Assembly (NCBI RefSeq): GCF_036059255.1
Contig: NZ_CP107947.1
Coordinates: forward strand, 3,224,001 to 3,288,000
Direction of reading: 5' to 3'
Length of the DNA: 64,000 nucleotides
Origin: Micromonospora sp. NBC_00389
GTDB taxonomy: Bacteria; Actinomycetota; Actinomycetes; Mycobacteriales; Micromonosporaceae
In this document: positions 7,976 through 16,539 of the stretch, piece by piece
Numbering within the stretch: the first letter of the stretch is position 1
How the letters are laid out: each line of letters opens with the position of its first letter
Notes under the pieces: generated by a model
Told to the model about the DNA's origin: nothing
Databases searched by the model: none
What the model saw: only the letters and a program-made list of their open reading frames with translations
Program-made: the position numbers and the translations under genes

Positions 7976-8046
7976 AGCCAAAGGTGGGGTGGTGTCTATG
8001 AATCGGCTGCGCCCGGCGATGGCGGAACGGACTGCCGGGAGGCCGG

Positions 8047-8235
8047 ATGCCCAATCGGGTGTCGTACGACGACTACGTGCTGGCGGTGGCGATGACTCTG
8101 GCGCGGCGGCATCGGCCGGTCTGGTCGTGGCGGCGGTGGCGCCGGGTCTGTCGCTGCGGCGCGGATCTGCCCTGTCGAGCCCGACACCGCATCCCGATTC
8201 GGCGAGGCCACTGGCCAGGGGAGGAGCAGGAGTGA
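8047..8235 (+). CDS. Mini-gene 1: 62-residue basic protein
   Basis: ATG preceded by GGGAGG at 5-base spacing. Reads PNRVSYDDYVLAVAMTLARRH, then an arginine- and tryptophan-rich stretch with CRCGADLPC, a possible zinc-binding knuckle. No family function is known to me. The end overlaps the next start (GTGA), making it the first of four coupled small genes typical of the accessory part of actinobacterial integrative elements. Confidence 0.62.
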   Translation: MPNRVSYDDYVLAVAMTLARRHRPVWSWRRWRRVCRCGADLPCRARHRIPIRRGHWPGEEQE

Positions 8236-8411
8236 CCGAGGATCAGGTCGGACGAATCCTCTCCGTGCACCTACCCGGCGTCGACGGCCTGTGCGCTGGC
8301 TGTCGCTGGTGGTGGGCACGGCTGTCTCCGTACCCCTGCTATCAGGCGGAATGGGCGGCCCGCTGGCACGCCCGGGTCGCCACCCGGCGCTTTCTGGACG
8401 GCCGGCCGTGA
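8232..8411 (+). CDS. Mini-gene 2: 59-residue CxxC protein
   Basis: GTG overlapping the previous stop. The sequence has GLCAGCRWWWARLSPYPC, a CxxC pair plus a third Cys within a Trp-rich patch, then AEWAARWHARVATRRF. It may bind a metal. Unknown function; coding is supported by the overlap on both sides and by similar style to mini-genes 1 and 3. Confidence 0.6.
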   Translation: MTEDQVGRILSVHLPGVDGLCAGCRWWWARLSPYPCYQAEWAARWHARVATRRFLDGRP

Positions 8412-8626
8412 CCACGCACGGCCCGGTCCTTCCGGTGTGGACCTGCGGTGGCTGCGACGGCCCTTGGCCCTGCCAGACCAGGCGCACGGAGTTGCGCGCC
8501 GAGTTTGACGGTGCTCCGGTATCGTTGGGCCTCTACATGGGCTCCTACCTGGTCTGGGCGGCCGAGGACCTGACCTGGGTGCCCGCCGGGCTGCTGCACC
8601 GGCGCTTCCTGGGCTGGATTCGGTGA
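8408..8626 (+). CDS. Mini-gene 3: 72-residue CxxC protein
   Basis: GTG overlapping the previous stop by GTGA. It begins with WTCGGCDGPWPCQTRR (CxxC plus Cys), then an acidic middle and LYMGSYLVWAAEDL before a basic end (RRFLGWIR). The Cys pattern echoes mini-gene 2, suggesting a small metal-binding fold. I recall similar short proteins near actinobacterial integrative elements, but no function. Confidence 0.62.
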   Translation: MTTHGPVLPVWTCGGCDGPWPCQTRRTELRAEFDGAPVSLGLYMGSYLVWAAEDLTWVPAGLLHRRFLGWIR

Positions 8627-8790
8627 GTCTGATCCGGCGGGGCGACGAGCGGTTCCACTACAGCGACAACTCGCACCGGTGGATCCCGCCAGACCCGGAC
8701 TACGACCAGGAAGCCTGGGACGAGATGGTCAGGCAGCACCAACGTCAGCACCTGGAGGAGATATCCCGGCGCAGGAAGCCGCGCCCGTGA
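8623..8790 (+). CDS. Mini-gene 4: 55-residue charged protein
   Basis: GTG overlapping the previous stop. Starts VSLIRRGDERFHYSDN and ends in a charged helix with RQHQRQHLEEISRRRKP. No Cys. It closes the chain of four overlapping genes. Function unknown; the last 15 residues look suited to nucleic-acid or protein contact, but this is only a composition-based guess. Confidence 0.55.
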   Translation: MSLIRRGDERFHYSDNSHRWIPPDPDYDQEAWDEMVRQHQRQHLEEISRRRKPRP

Positions 8791-8842
8791 CCCGGGGGAG
8801 GCGGGGTCGGTATTGCCGGGGGATGGCTGCGACGATCAGGGC

Positions 8843-9778
8843 ATGACGACCGCTGAGGCGTACGCCAGGTTCGCCAACCGCGAGGTGCGGGGGGTCTCGC
8901 CCGCGTACGAGCGGCTGTCCCGGGCGGTGTCCCGGGACGCCGCACTGCTCGCCCTGCTCGACGGGCTCCCGCCGGCCAAGCGGCAGCCGAACCTGCTGTT
9001 CGGCGTTGTCCGGTGGCTCGGCGGCCCGGTCGAGGACCCGGCTGCGTTCCACGACTACGCGGTGGCGAACTGGCCGGCCATCGAGGCGCAGATGCGGGCT
9101 CGGGCCACCCAGACGAACGAGGCCGGCCGGTGCGCGGTTCTGCTGCCGGTGCTCGCCGCGCTGCCGCAGCCGCTCGCCCTGCTGGAGGTCGGGGCGTCCG
9201 CCGGGCTCTGCCTCTATCCCGACCGGTACGCCTACCGCTACGGCGAGCACCGGGTCGGCTCTGGGGAGCCGGTCCTGGAGTGCGCGGCCAGCGGGTTGGT
9301 CCCGCCGGCAGCCGTACCCCAGGTGGTGTGGCGCGCCGGCCTGGACCTCAACCCCCTCGACGTGACCGACCCCGACGACGTGTCCTGGTTGGACGCGCTG
9401 ATCTGGCCGGAGCACGCGCACCGGCGGGCGCGGCTGCGGGCCGCGGCGGCGGTCGCCGCGGCCGAACCGCCGCTGCTGATTCGTGGCGACCTGGTGGACG
9501 ACCTACCGGCGCTGGCCGCGCGGGCGCCAGCGGAAGCGACGCTGGTGGTCTTCCACACCTCCGTGCTCTACCAGGTGCCCGTGCCGCGCCGGGAGGCGTT
9601 CGTCCGGCTGGTCCGTGGGCTGCCCGGTCACTGGATCGCCAACGAGGACCCGGAGGTGCTGCCCTATGAGGGGCTGCCGGAGTCGCCGGAAGAGGGGCTG
9701 TACAACGTCCTGGCGCTGGACGGCACGCCGCTGGCCTGGACCCGAGGTCACGGTCAGGCGATGAGCTGGTTCGCCTGA
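8843..9778 (+). CDS. DUF2332 family protein
   Basis: 311 residues. It carries the DUF2332 pattern: FANREVRGVSPAYERL at the start, PNLLFGVVRWLGG, NEAGRCAVLLPVLA, LLEVGASAGLCLYPDRY (a motif I-like glycine loop) and VVFHTSVLYQVP. The glycine loop suggests a SAM-methyltransferase-like fold, but no activity is established. The chosen ATG is preceded by GACGAT at six bases, consistent with a leaderless transcript. Stands alone; a short hairpin covers its stop. Confidence 0.88.
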   Translation: MTTAEAYARFANREVRGVSPAYERLSRAVSRDAALLALLDGLPPAKRQPNLLFGVVRWLGGPVEDPAAFHDYAVANWPAIEAQMRARATQTNEAGRCAVLLPVLAALPQPLALLEVGASAGLCLYPDRYAYRYGEHRVGSGEPVLECAASGLVPPAAVPQVVWRAGLDLNPLDVTDPDDVSWLDALIWPEHAHRRARLRAAAAVAAAEPPLLIRGDLVDDLPALAARAPAEATLVVFHTSVLYQVPVPRREAFVRLVRGLPGHWIANEDPEVLPYEGLPESPEEGLYNVLALDGTPLAWTRGHGQAMSWFA

Positions 9779-9796
9779 CGCCCTTCGGCGATCAGG
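9774..9796 (+). terminator. Short hairpin over the DUF2332 stop codon
   Basis: CCTGA-CGCC pairs with GGCG-(A)-TCAGG around a CTTC loop, with one bulged A. It lies between two converging genes. No T-run follows, so termination strength is uncertain. Confidence 0.4.
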
Positions 9797-9810
9797 TCAA
9801 GCGGCCCTCG

Positions 9811-10758
9811 TCACTGGGCCGGCATCCGGGCGCGCAGGGCCCGACTGAACCAGTCCACTGCCGGTGCCACCCCGCCGCCGGTCGACCATCCGTTGATCAC
9901 CGCGAGCAGGTCGAGGTAGCGGTCCCGGCGGGGGTCGTTCGCCGTGTCCAGCCGGTCCAGCAGCCGCTGGCGCAGGTCGGCGTCATCGGGCCGGTTGGTG
10001 AGGTGTGCGTACCGGCCGATGACCGCCGCGACCACCGGATCGGCCTCGGGTCCGGTCGGATCGAGACCGGCCGCCAGGGCGGGGGCCACACCGTCCCGGA
10101 CCACCGCGACGGCGTCCGGGCGGGGCAGCCCTGGGACGTCGTGGTCGGCGGCGTACTGCCGCACCAGCCGTCGCATGCTGGCCCGGAAGTCCGGGTCCTG
10201 GGCCAGTTCGGCCAACTCCACCCACGCCTGCACCTGCTCGGTGCGGGGATCGTCGGGCAGCTCCGGGGTCAGCGACCGCATTATCCCCGGGTACGCCGGT
10301 GTGGTGGCCAGGCCGTCGAAGACCGCGTCGAGGAAGTCGGCGACCAGCCGTCGACGTTCCTGCGCGGAGAGCCGGGCCAGGGTGTGCAGCAGCTCCATCT
10401 CCTCGGCTCCGCCGCCGCGCTTGGCAGCCGCGGTGAGCACCGCCTGGCGTAGCCGCAGCACGCGGATCTGCACCGCCAACGCCTCGGCGTGCGCCGCGGC
10501 CACCTCGTGCAGCGGAACCTCGTGGTCCACCACCCGCCGGATGGCGGCGAGGTCCACGCCGAGGTCGCGCAGCGTCCGGACCAGCTCCAACCGGGCGGCG
10601 GCATCCGGGCCGTAGCGGCGGTAGCCGGCCGGGCTGCGGTCGGTCGGTGGCACGATGCCCCGGTCGGCGTAGTAGCGGATGGTCTTGACGCTCAGGCCGG
10701 TCCGTTGGGCCAGTTCGCCGATCGTGTAACGCGTCTCGCCGTTCATGCCCCTCACCAT
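9811..10758 (-). CDS. MerR-family transcriptional regulator
   Basis: 315 residues. The N-terminus (YTIGELAQRTGLSVKTIRYYADRGIVPP..YRRYG) is a typical MerR winged HTH, followed by a coiled helix (residues about 75-125). The C-terminal 190 residues do not show a known ligand domain and are mostly helical with a W in VINGWS. ATG 10758 is favoured because GGGAGGA lies six bases before it; a second ATG four codons on has no suitable site. It is the first gene of a minus-strand run with the hydrolase ahead of it at lower coordinates lying 43 bases away in the wrong order, so co-transcription is likely from 11641 through 9811. Confidence 0.87.
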   Translation of the reverse strand: MVRGMNGETRYTIGELAQRTGLSVKTIRYYADRGIVPPTDRSPAGYRRYGPDAAARLELVRTLRDLGVDLAAIRRVVDHEVPLHEVAAAHAEALAVQIRVLRLRQAVLTAAAKRGGGAEEMELLHTLARLSAQERRRLVADFLDAVFDGLATTPAYPGIMRSLTPELPDDPRTEQVQAWVELAELAQDPDFRASMRRLVRQYAADHDVPGLPRPDAVAVVRDGVAPALAAGLDPTGPEADPVVAAVIGRYAHLTNRPDDADLRQRLLDRLDTANDPRRDRYLDLLAVINGWSTGGGVAPAVDWFSRALRARMPAQ

Positions 10759-10801
10759 GCTGTCTCCTCCCGGTGGAGACTCAAGCGGCTGGTGCCGACG
10801 G

Positions 10802-11641
10802 TCAGCCGAGGAACGCCGCGAGCGTCGCGGTGAACCGGTCGGCGCCGTCGAGCCACGGGTAGTGTCCCGCGCCGGGCTGGACGACCAGGTCGGCGCCCGG
10901 CATCAGCTCGCCGAGCTGGGCCACCAGGCCCGGCGGCGCGCCGAGGTCGACCTCGCCGGCGAGCAGCAGCGCCGGGCCGTGGTGTGCGGCGAGCGCCGCG
11001 CGGGTGGCGGGCGGATCGAAGGCGCCGTCGGCGCCGAAGACCCGGGCCGCCTCCTGGTTGCGCTGGTGGGGCTCGGCCGCCTGGTGTGCCCGGGCGGCGG
11101 CGTCCCACCGGCCGTAGAAGAACGGCGCGATCGCCTGCCAGGCGTCGTCGGTGGCCCGACCGGCCACCATCGAGTCCAGTGCCGCGACCGCCGCCGGGTA
11201 CCACGGTTCACCGGAGCGGACCCGGGTGACCTCCTCGCGTAGCGTCGCGGTCGCCGCCAGCCCGACGGCCCGGGTGCTCGGGGTCACCAGCGTGAGCCGG
11301 CCCACCCGCTCGGGGTGCCGGGCGGCGTACTGCAGCGCCACGTTGGCGCCTGCGGAGTGCCCGAGCAGGTCCAGCCGGTCGAGGTCCAGGTGCCGGCGCA
11401 GCGCCTCCACATCACCGACCAGCCGGTCACAGCGGTAGCTGGAGACGTCCGCCGGCTCGGCCGACCGGCCGGTGCCCCGATTGTCGAGGACGACCAGCGT
11501 CCGGTACGCGCCCAGACCGCCGAGGTCACCGAAGTACGCCGAATCGCGCATCGGGCCGCCGGGCAGGCAGACCAGCGGGGCGCCACCGCCGAGGACCCGG
11601 TAGGCGAGCGTGGTGCCGTCCGGCGCGGTGAAGGTGGTCAT
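10802..11641 (-). CDS. Alpha/beta hydrolase (proline iminopeptidase-like)
   Basis: 279 residues. Strand-turn GHSAG places the nucleophile at Ser96; GEVDLGAP supplies the acid and GAGHYPW the catalytic His. PGGPM forms the oxyanion-hole loop, as in proline iminopeptidases and haloalkane-type hydrolases. Substrate unknown. ATG 11641 is preceded by AGGG at eight bases. Lies 43 bases upstream of the MerR gene on the same strand, and may be co-regulated with it. Confidence 0.88.
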   Translation of the reverse strand: MTTFTAPDGTTLAYRVLGGGAPLVCLPGGPMRDSAYFGDLGGLGAYRTLVVLDNRGTGRSAEPADVSSYRCDRLVGDVEALRRHLDLDRLDLLGHSAGANVALQYAARHPERVGRLTLVTPSTRAVGLAATATLREEVTRVRSGEPWYPAAVAALDSMVAGRATDDAWQAIAPFFYGRWDAAARAHQAAEPHQRNQEAARVFGADGAFDPPATRAALAAHHGPALLLAGEVDLGAPPGLVAQLGELMPGADLVVQPGAGHYPWLDGADRFTATLAAFLG

Positions 11642-11694
11642 GAGCACACCCTGCCAGGACCGGTCATCCTGCGGGAGCCGCCCGGCGCCGTGGC

Positions 11695-12258
11695 TCAGCG
11701 GGCCCGCTCGTGGCGGATCAGGACGACCCCGTTGCCGAACTTCCTGCTCTCGACCAGCCGCAGGCCGGTCGGGGCGTCGCTGTCGGGGAAGAGGCGGCGG
11801 CCCCGGCCGAGTAACACCGGGTGGATGTAGGTCCGGTATTCGTCGATCAGGTCGTGCCTGGCGAACGTGGTGGCCAGGTCGGCCCCGCCGAGCGCCAGGT
11901 CGCCACCGGGTTCGGCGGTGAGCTTCCGGACCTGCTCGACGTCGACCTCACGCACCACGGTGGCGTTCCAGTCGGCGTGGTCGAGCGTACGGGAGTAGAC
12001 GATCTTCGGCATGTCCCGCCAGATCTGGGCGTACTCGCGCATCGGGGCACTGGCGGTCGGGTCCTGGTCGGCGGTCGGCCAGAACGCGGCCATCAGTTGG
12101 TAGCTGACCCGCCCGTTGAGGAACCCGCCCATCGGGGCGATGACCTCGTTGAAGTGCTCGTGCAGCTCGTTGTCGACCTGGTGCCAGCTGAGGTCGCCGC
12201 CCGGGCCCTCGAAGAACCCGTCCAGCGACAGGCTCATGTGCACAACGATCTTCCGCAT
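11695..12258 (-). CDS. Dihydrofolate-reductase-like protein (RibD C-terminal family)
   Basis: 187 residues. MSLDGFFEGPGGDLSWH-type opening, NGRVSYQLMAAFWP, KIVYSRTL and LGGADLATTF..HDLIDEYRTYIHPVLLGRGRRLF are the markers of the YyaP/YwjB-like DHFR-fold family related to the RibD reductase domain. It probably uses NADPH, but its substrate is unknown. ATG 12258 has GGAGGGA eight bases upstream, so the longer frame is not used. Confidence 0.88.
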   Translation of the reverse strand: MRKIVVHMSLSLDGFFEGPGGDLSWHQVDNELHEHFNEVIAPMGGFLNGRVSYQLMAAFWPTADQDPTASAPMREYAQIWRDMPKIVYSRTLDHADWNATVVREVDVEQVRKLTAEPGGDLALGGADLATTFARHDLIDEYRTYIHPVLLGRGRRLFPDSDAPTGLRLVESRKFGNGVVLIRHERAR

Positions 12259-12309
12259 CGTGTTCCCTCCGTGTTCCTCGACGGGTGCCGTGCCGAGCAT
12301 CGTCGGACC

Positions 12310-13611
12310 CTACGACGGAATCGTCGGCCGCTCCGTCGACACCGGCGGCATGTCGCGCATCCGGCGCAGCGGGGAGCAGACCACGAACAGGCACGCCGCC
12401 CAGGTGCCCAGCACGCACACCCAGAGCGCCCCGCGCAGTCCCAGCGCGGTACCGAGCGCGCCGCCGGCCAGCGCGCCGAGCGGGATCACCCCGAAGCAGA
12501 TCCAGAGGAACGCCGCGTTGACCCGGCCGAGGATCGCCGGCGGGGTGATCCGTTGCCGGTACGTCATCGCCGCGACGTTGTACAGCACCGCGTTGGCGGA
12601 GAACGCGGCCAGCCCGACCCCGTAGAGCAGCACTCCCCATCCGGGCTGCGCCAGTGGCATGAGTAGGTAGAACGGGCCCGGCGCGGTCATCGCCACCCAG
12701 ATCACCCGGGCCGAGCCGAGCCAGGTCGACAGCCGGGCGGCCAGCACACCCACCACGAGCCCGCCGACGGCGCTGACCGAGAAGACCAGCCCCACCTGCA
12801 CCGGGGTGGCGTGCAGCTCACGGACCAGGAAGGTCACCTCGATCGAACCGGACGCCATCACGAAGAAGTTCGACCAGGTGGTGCAGGCCAGGATGCTCAC
12901 CAGGATCGGTTGCCGCCGGATGAAGGCGAGCCCGTCGGTCAGCTCCACCCGCAGCGGCACCCGCGGGGCCGGCTCGCGGCGTACGGGCGCCTCCCGGATC
13001 AGGATGAGCGTCACCGCGCTGACCAGGAAGGCGCACCCGTTCGCCAGGAACGTCCGGGCGGCGCCGACCAGCCCGATCAGCGCGCCGCTGACCGTCGGGC
13101 CGACGAGTTCGGCGGCGTCCTGGCTGATGGTGAGCTTGGCGTTGCCGTCCACCAGCAGGTCCGCCGGCACCAGCCGGGGCAGCATGCTCTTGTACGCCAC
13201 GGTGAACAGCACGGTGAGCACTCCGCCGAGCCCGACCACCGCGTACAGGAAGGCCAGGGTGAGCTGGTCGACCAGGGCGGCCACCGGCAGCGACAGCATG
13301 AGCGCGGCCCGACCCAGGTCGCACGCGATCATCAGGCGTCGCTGGTCGATCCGGTCGGCGACGATACCGGCCGGCAGCGAGAAGAGCAGGTACGGCAGCC
13401 AGGCCAGGACGGTCAGCAGGGAGACCTGGAACACGCTGGCGTTCAGGGTGTCGGCGGCGAGCAGCGGCACCGCCACGCTGGCGATCCTGGCGCCCAACTC
13501 GCTGACCGTCTGCCCGCCCCAGAGCAGCAGGAAGTTCCGGCTGTGCCACAGCGACGGGCCTCGCCCCGCCACGACCGTCGGGGCTTGGATCGCCTGCTCG
13601 GTCACGGTCAC
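12310..13611 (-). CDS. MFS transporter, DHA3-type (MFS_3)
   Basis: 433 residues with 12 predicted membrane segments. The loop after segment 2 reads PAGIVADRIDQRRLM, the MFS signature region, and DLGRAALM follows. Resembles the EntS/MFS_3 group that exports drugs or siderophores. The GTG start is followed by a short soluble N-terminus. It ends 51 bases before the DHFR-like gene, so the two may form one minus-strand operon. The substrate is not evident. Confidence 0.88.
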   Translation of the reverse strand: MTVTEQAIQAPTVVAGRGPSLWHSRNFLLLWGGQTVSELGARIASVAVPLLAADTLNASVFQVSLLTVLAWLPYLLFSLPAGIVADRIDQRRLMIACDLGRAALMLSLPVAALVDQLTLAFLYAVVGLGGVLTVLFTVAYKSMLPRLVPADLLVDGNAKLTISQDAAELVGPTVSGALIGLVGAARTFLANGCAFLVSAVTLILIREAPVRREPAPRVPLRVELTDGLAFIRRQPILVSILACTTWSNFFVMASGSIEVTFLVRELHATPVQVGLVFSVSAVGGLVVGVLAARLSTWLGSARVIWVAMTAPGPFYLLMPLAQPGWGVLLYGVGLAAFSANAVLYNVAAMTYRQRITPPAILGRVNAAFLWICFGVIPLGALAGGALGTALGLRGALWVCVLGTWAACLFVVCSPLRRMRDMPPVSTERPTIPS

Positions 13612-13785
13612 TGCCTGTCTGTGCGATCACGGGTGCCGCCGGGCGGCAGCCCGGGGACACTATCGGGGCCGCGACACCGTGCGACACCGCATTTCGCCCC
13701 GTCGGCCTGGTCACCGGGCCTGTCGCCAGGGCGGGTACGGTCCCAGGGCCGCCGGCACCGGGGCGGCGGAACGGAGGCTCCACCC

Positions 13786-14775
13786 GTGTCCATCGCCCTG
13801 ATCACCCTCGGCGGCACGATCGCCATGGGCGGCGTCGACGCCGGCCGCCCAGGTGTGGTCACCCGACTCACCGGCGCGGATCTCACCGCTGCCGTGCCCG
13901 GCCTCGCCGAGCTGGGCGTACCCGTGGACGTGCGGGACACCCACGCGGTGCCCAGCGCCAACCTCACCGGCCGTCATCTGCTCGACGTGGTCGCGGACGC
14001 GTCCCGGGCGGTGGCCGGCGGCGCGACCGGCGTGGTGGTCACCCAGGGCACCGACACGCTGGAGGAGACGGCGTTCCTGGCCGACCTGGTCTGGCCGCAC
14101 GACGCCCCGCTGGTGTTCACCGGCGCGATGCGCAACCCCACTCTGGCCGGCGCGGACGGGCCGGCGAACCTGCTCGCGGCCCTGCGGGTGGCCGCCGCGC
14201 CGGTCGCCCGTGACCTGGGCGTGCTGGTCGCCGTCAACGACGAGGTGCACGCCGCCCGCTGGCTGCGCAAGACGCACAGCACCAGCACCGCCACCTTCGC
14301 CGCCCCCAACGCCGGCCCGATCGGGCAGGTGATCGAGGGGGAGGTGCGGGTGCTCACCCGGCCGGCGCGGCACGAGCCGCTGCCGCCGGTCGACCCGGCC
14401 CGGCTCGACGCGACCCGGGTGGCCCTGTACGTGCTGACGATGGACGACGACGGGCTGCTGCTGGACGGCCTGGCCGGCAGCCACCAGGGCCTGGTGGTGG
14501 CCGGCTTCGGAGTCGGGCACGTGCCCGCCGCGCTGGCCCCGGTGCTCGGGGACCTCGCCGGCCGGATGCCGGTCGTGCTCACCTCCCGCTCCGGGGCCGG
14601 GTCGGTGCTGCGACACACGTACGGGGCGGTCGGCTCGGAGACCGACCTGCAACGGCGCGGGCTGCTCAACGGGGGGTTGCTCGACCCGTACAAGGCGCGG
14701 GTGCTGCTGCGGCTGCTGCTGGCCGCTGGTGCCGGATGGGACGAGGTGGCCGCCGCCCTGGCCCGGCACCGCTGA
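13786..14775 (+). CDS. L-asparaginase, type I/II-like
   Basis: 329 residues. The two Thr-containing active-site motifs are present: TLGGTIAM (nucleophile Thr11) and TQGTDTLEE (Thr89-Asp90), with the Lys of RKTHSTST following. It hydrolyses L-Asn to Asp and ammonia and is probably cytoplasmic, as there is no signal peptide. GTG 13786 has GGAGG at eight bases; the longer frame upstream reads across the divergent MFS gene and is rejected. Confidence 0.92.
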   Translation: MSIALITLGGTIAMGGVDAGRPGVVTRLTGADLTAAVPGLAELGVPVDVRDTHAVPSANLTGRHLLDVVADASRAVAGGATGVVVTQGTDTLEETAFLADLVWPHDAPLVFTGAMRNPTLAGADGPANLLAALRVAAAPVARDLGVLVAVNDEVHAARWLRKTHSTSTATFAAPNAGPIGQVIEGEVRVLTRPARHEPLPPVDPARLDATRVALYVLTMDDDGLLLDGLAGSHQGLVVAGFGVGHVPAALAPVLGDLAGRMPVVLTSRSGAGSVLRHTYGAVGSETDLQRRGLLNGGLLDPYKARVLLRLLLAAGAGWDEVAAALARHR

Positions 14776-14794
14776 CCAGTGGGTGGGGCGTCCC

Positions 14795-14800
14795 TAGACT
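14795..14800 (+). promoter_or_regulatory. -10 box TAGACT, leaderless start
   Basis: TAGACT lies exactly six bases before the GTG of the DUF5522 gene and no ribosome site is present. This spacing puts transcription start at or next to the start codon. Confidence 0.5.
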
Positions 14801-14806
14801 GCTGCG

Positions 14807-15061
14807 GTGACCGGAGAGCGACGACCGTTGGCGGATCGGCCGCTCACCGAGCCGCACCCGTCCCGGCTGCCGCCCGATCACCCCGACCGGGTTCGGATCC
14901 TCGCTGCGCACGCCGCCGCGCTGGCCGCCGGGGAGGCCGGCTATCTGGACCCGGCGACGGGGTTGTTCGTGCTCAGCGCCGGGTTTCTGGCCCGGCGCGG
15001 CACCTGTTGTGGACGCGGCTGCCGGCACTGCCCGTACGTGGACGATCCGCCGGCCGGATGA
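14807..15061 (+). CDS. DUF5522 small Cys-rich protein
   Basis: 84 residues. The C-terminal half reads GYLDPATGLFVLSAGFLARRG and then CCGRGCRHCPY, the conserved four-Cys pattern of DUF5522, likely a metal or iron-sulfur site. Function unknown. Probably leaderless (see the -10 box). It follows the asparaginase by 31 bases but has its own promoter. Confidence 0.78.
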   Translation: MTGERRPLADRPLTEPHPSRLPPDHPDRVRILAAHAAALAAGEAGYLDPATGLFVLSAGFLARRGTCCGRGCRHCPYVDDPPAG

Positions 15062-15182
15062 GCGCGGCCGGGTCGCGGCGGACCCGCCGAACGAGGGCTT
15101 CCGCCGGACCCGGACACCCCGTACGGTTTCCGACGGACATCCGGCGGGCGCCTACCGCCGTCGGTCGGCGAGAGGGTGGAGC

Positions 15183-15731
15183 GTGCGCGGGCGGATCGTG
15201 GTCGCCGGGTTGGCGGGGCTGCTGGTGAGCGGCTGTGCCGCCGACGCCGAGCCGGTGGCGGTGCCGCCGCCGGCGCCGATCGCGGTGGACGTGGCGGCGG
15301 CCTCCTCGGGCGGCGCCTGCCGACTGCTGGACTTCACGGTGATCGAGCAGTTGGTGAAGGTGCGCTTCGACGTGGCGGCCGCCAGCGAACGCGGCGACAC
15401 CCACACCTGCGTGCTCCGGGCTGAGAGCGCGGCGCTGCCGGAGCTGACGTTGACCGTGACCGACACCAAGATCGACAAGGCCACCTTCGGCGCGGACGTG
15501 GTGCCCGACAAGGCGGCGAAGGTCACCGGGCTGGGTCAGCAGGCGTACCGGCGGACCGTGGCAGCGGCGGGTGGGCGCGGGCCGGTCGCCGAGGTGGGCT
15601 GGCTGGCCACCGAGGGGCGGCTGGCGGAGCTGAGCTGGACCGGCGCCCGCGACGCCGAGCGGTCGGCGGTCGAGAAGCTGACCGCCGACCTGATCGCACT
15701 GGCCAAGAAGGTGAACACCCGGGCGCTGTGA
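15183..15731 (+). CDS. Putative lipoprotein, DUF3558-like
   Basis: 182 residues. A signal peptide (RGRIVVAGLAGLL) ends in the lipobox LVSGC, so the protein should be lipid-anchored on the outer face of the membrane. The mature part has GACRLLD early and a second Cys (THTC) about 35 residues on, resembling DUF3558 lipoproteins. GTG 15183 follows GGTGGAG. Role unknown. The stop lies 18 bases from the convergent DtxR gene. Confidence 0.8.
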   Translation: MRGRIVVAGLAGLLVSGCAADAEPVAVPPPAPIAVDVAAASSGGACRLLDFTVIEQLVKVRFDVAAASERGDTHTCVLRAESAALPELTLTVTDTKIDKATFGADVVPDKAAKVTGLGQQAYRRTVAAAGGRGPVAEVGWLATEGRLAELSWTGARDAERSAVEKLTADLIALAKKVNTRAL

Positions 15732-15749
15732 CGCCGGGGCCGGCCTCGG

Positions 15750-16439
15750 TCAGTTGGCGGCGACGAAGACCCGGGAGGCGACCTCGCGGGGCAGCCGGAC
15801 CCGGTCCCCGGAGCGGTCGATCGACACCCCGTCGCGCTCCTGGGCCACGGTCACCGTGGCACCCGGGTCGACGCCGGCGGCGTGCAGCTGGCGCAGCACG
15901 TCACCGTTGGTCTGCACGCTCTCGCAGATCCGGCGAACCACGACCGGCCCGGAGAGGCCGGGGAAGGCCAGGTTGCGCTCGCCCTCGCCGGCTTCGGCGG
16001 TCTCCGCCTCCGGCGAGCCCAGCTCCTCCAGCCCGGGAATCGGGTTGCCGTACGGCGAGCGGGTCGGCCGGTTGAGCAGGTCGTACACCCGCTTCTCCAC
16101 GGCGTCGCTCATCACGTGCTCCCAGCGGCAGGCCTCTTCGTGGGCCTCCTCGTAGGGCATCCCGATGACGTTGACCAGCAGCAGCTCGGCGAGGCGGTGC
16201 TTGCGCATCACGGACACAGCGCTGCCGCGGCCCTGTGCGGTGAGCATCAGGTGCCGGTCGCCCTCAACCGTGAGCAGGCCGTCGCGTTCCATCCGGGCGA
16301 CGGTCTGGCTCACCGTGGGCCCGCTCTGCTTCAGCCGCTCGGCGATCCGGGCGCGCAGCGGCGGCACACCCTCCTCCTCCAACTCGAGGATGGTGCGCAG
16401 GTACATTTCGGTCGTGTCGACCAGGTCGTGAGACTTCAT
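15750..16439 (-). CDS. DtxR/IdeR-family metal-dependent repressor
   Basis: 229 residues. It shows the full DtxR plan: winged HTH (LRARIAERLKQSGPTVSQTVARMERDGLL), the dimerisation and metal-binding domain (RKHRLAELLL, then EEAHEEACRWEHVMSD with the His and Cys/Glu metal ligands), and a C-terminal FeoA/SH3-like domain (VRLPREVASRVFVAA). It probably senses Fe(II) or Mn(II) and represses uptake genes. Starts 100 bases from the divergent sulfurtransferase gene. Confidence 0.93.
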   Translation of the reverse strand: MKSHDLVDTTEMYLRTILELEEEGVPPLRARIAERLKQSGPTVSQTVARMERDGLLTVEGDRHLMLTAQGRGSAVSVMRKHRLAELLLVNVIGMPYEEAHEEACRWEHVMSDAVEKRVYDLLNRPTRSPYGNPIPGLEELGSPEAETAEAGEGERNLAFPGLSGPVVVRRICESVQTNGDVLRQLHAAGVDPGATVTVAQERDGVSIDRSGDRVRLPREVASRVFVAAN

Positions 16440-16539
16440 GACGTCAGCGGCCCTCCGGTGCACGATGCTACCTCGGAGAACGCCGATCGACCGCCGCCGA
16501 GCCGCGAGCCGACGACCGGGATGGTGTTGGATGGTCGCC

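Noticed and set aside
7956..8231. Plus-strand frame running into mini-gene 2 from further upstream
   Set aside because: The overlap pattern and ribosome site favour mini-gene 1 in another frame; the upstream part has Ala/Gly-rich low-complexity composition.
12811..13785. Plus-strand extension upstream of the asparaginase
   Set aside because: It is antisense to the MFS gene; the asparaginase starts at GTG 13786 with a GGAGG site.
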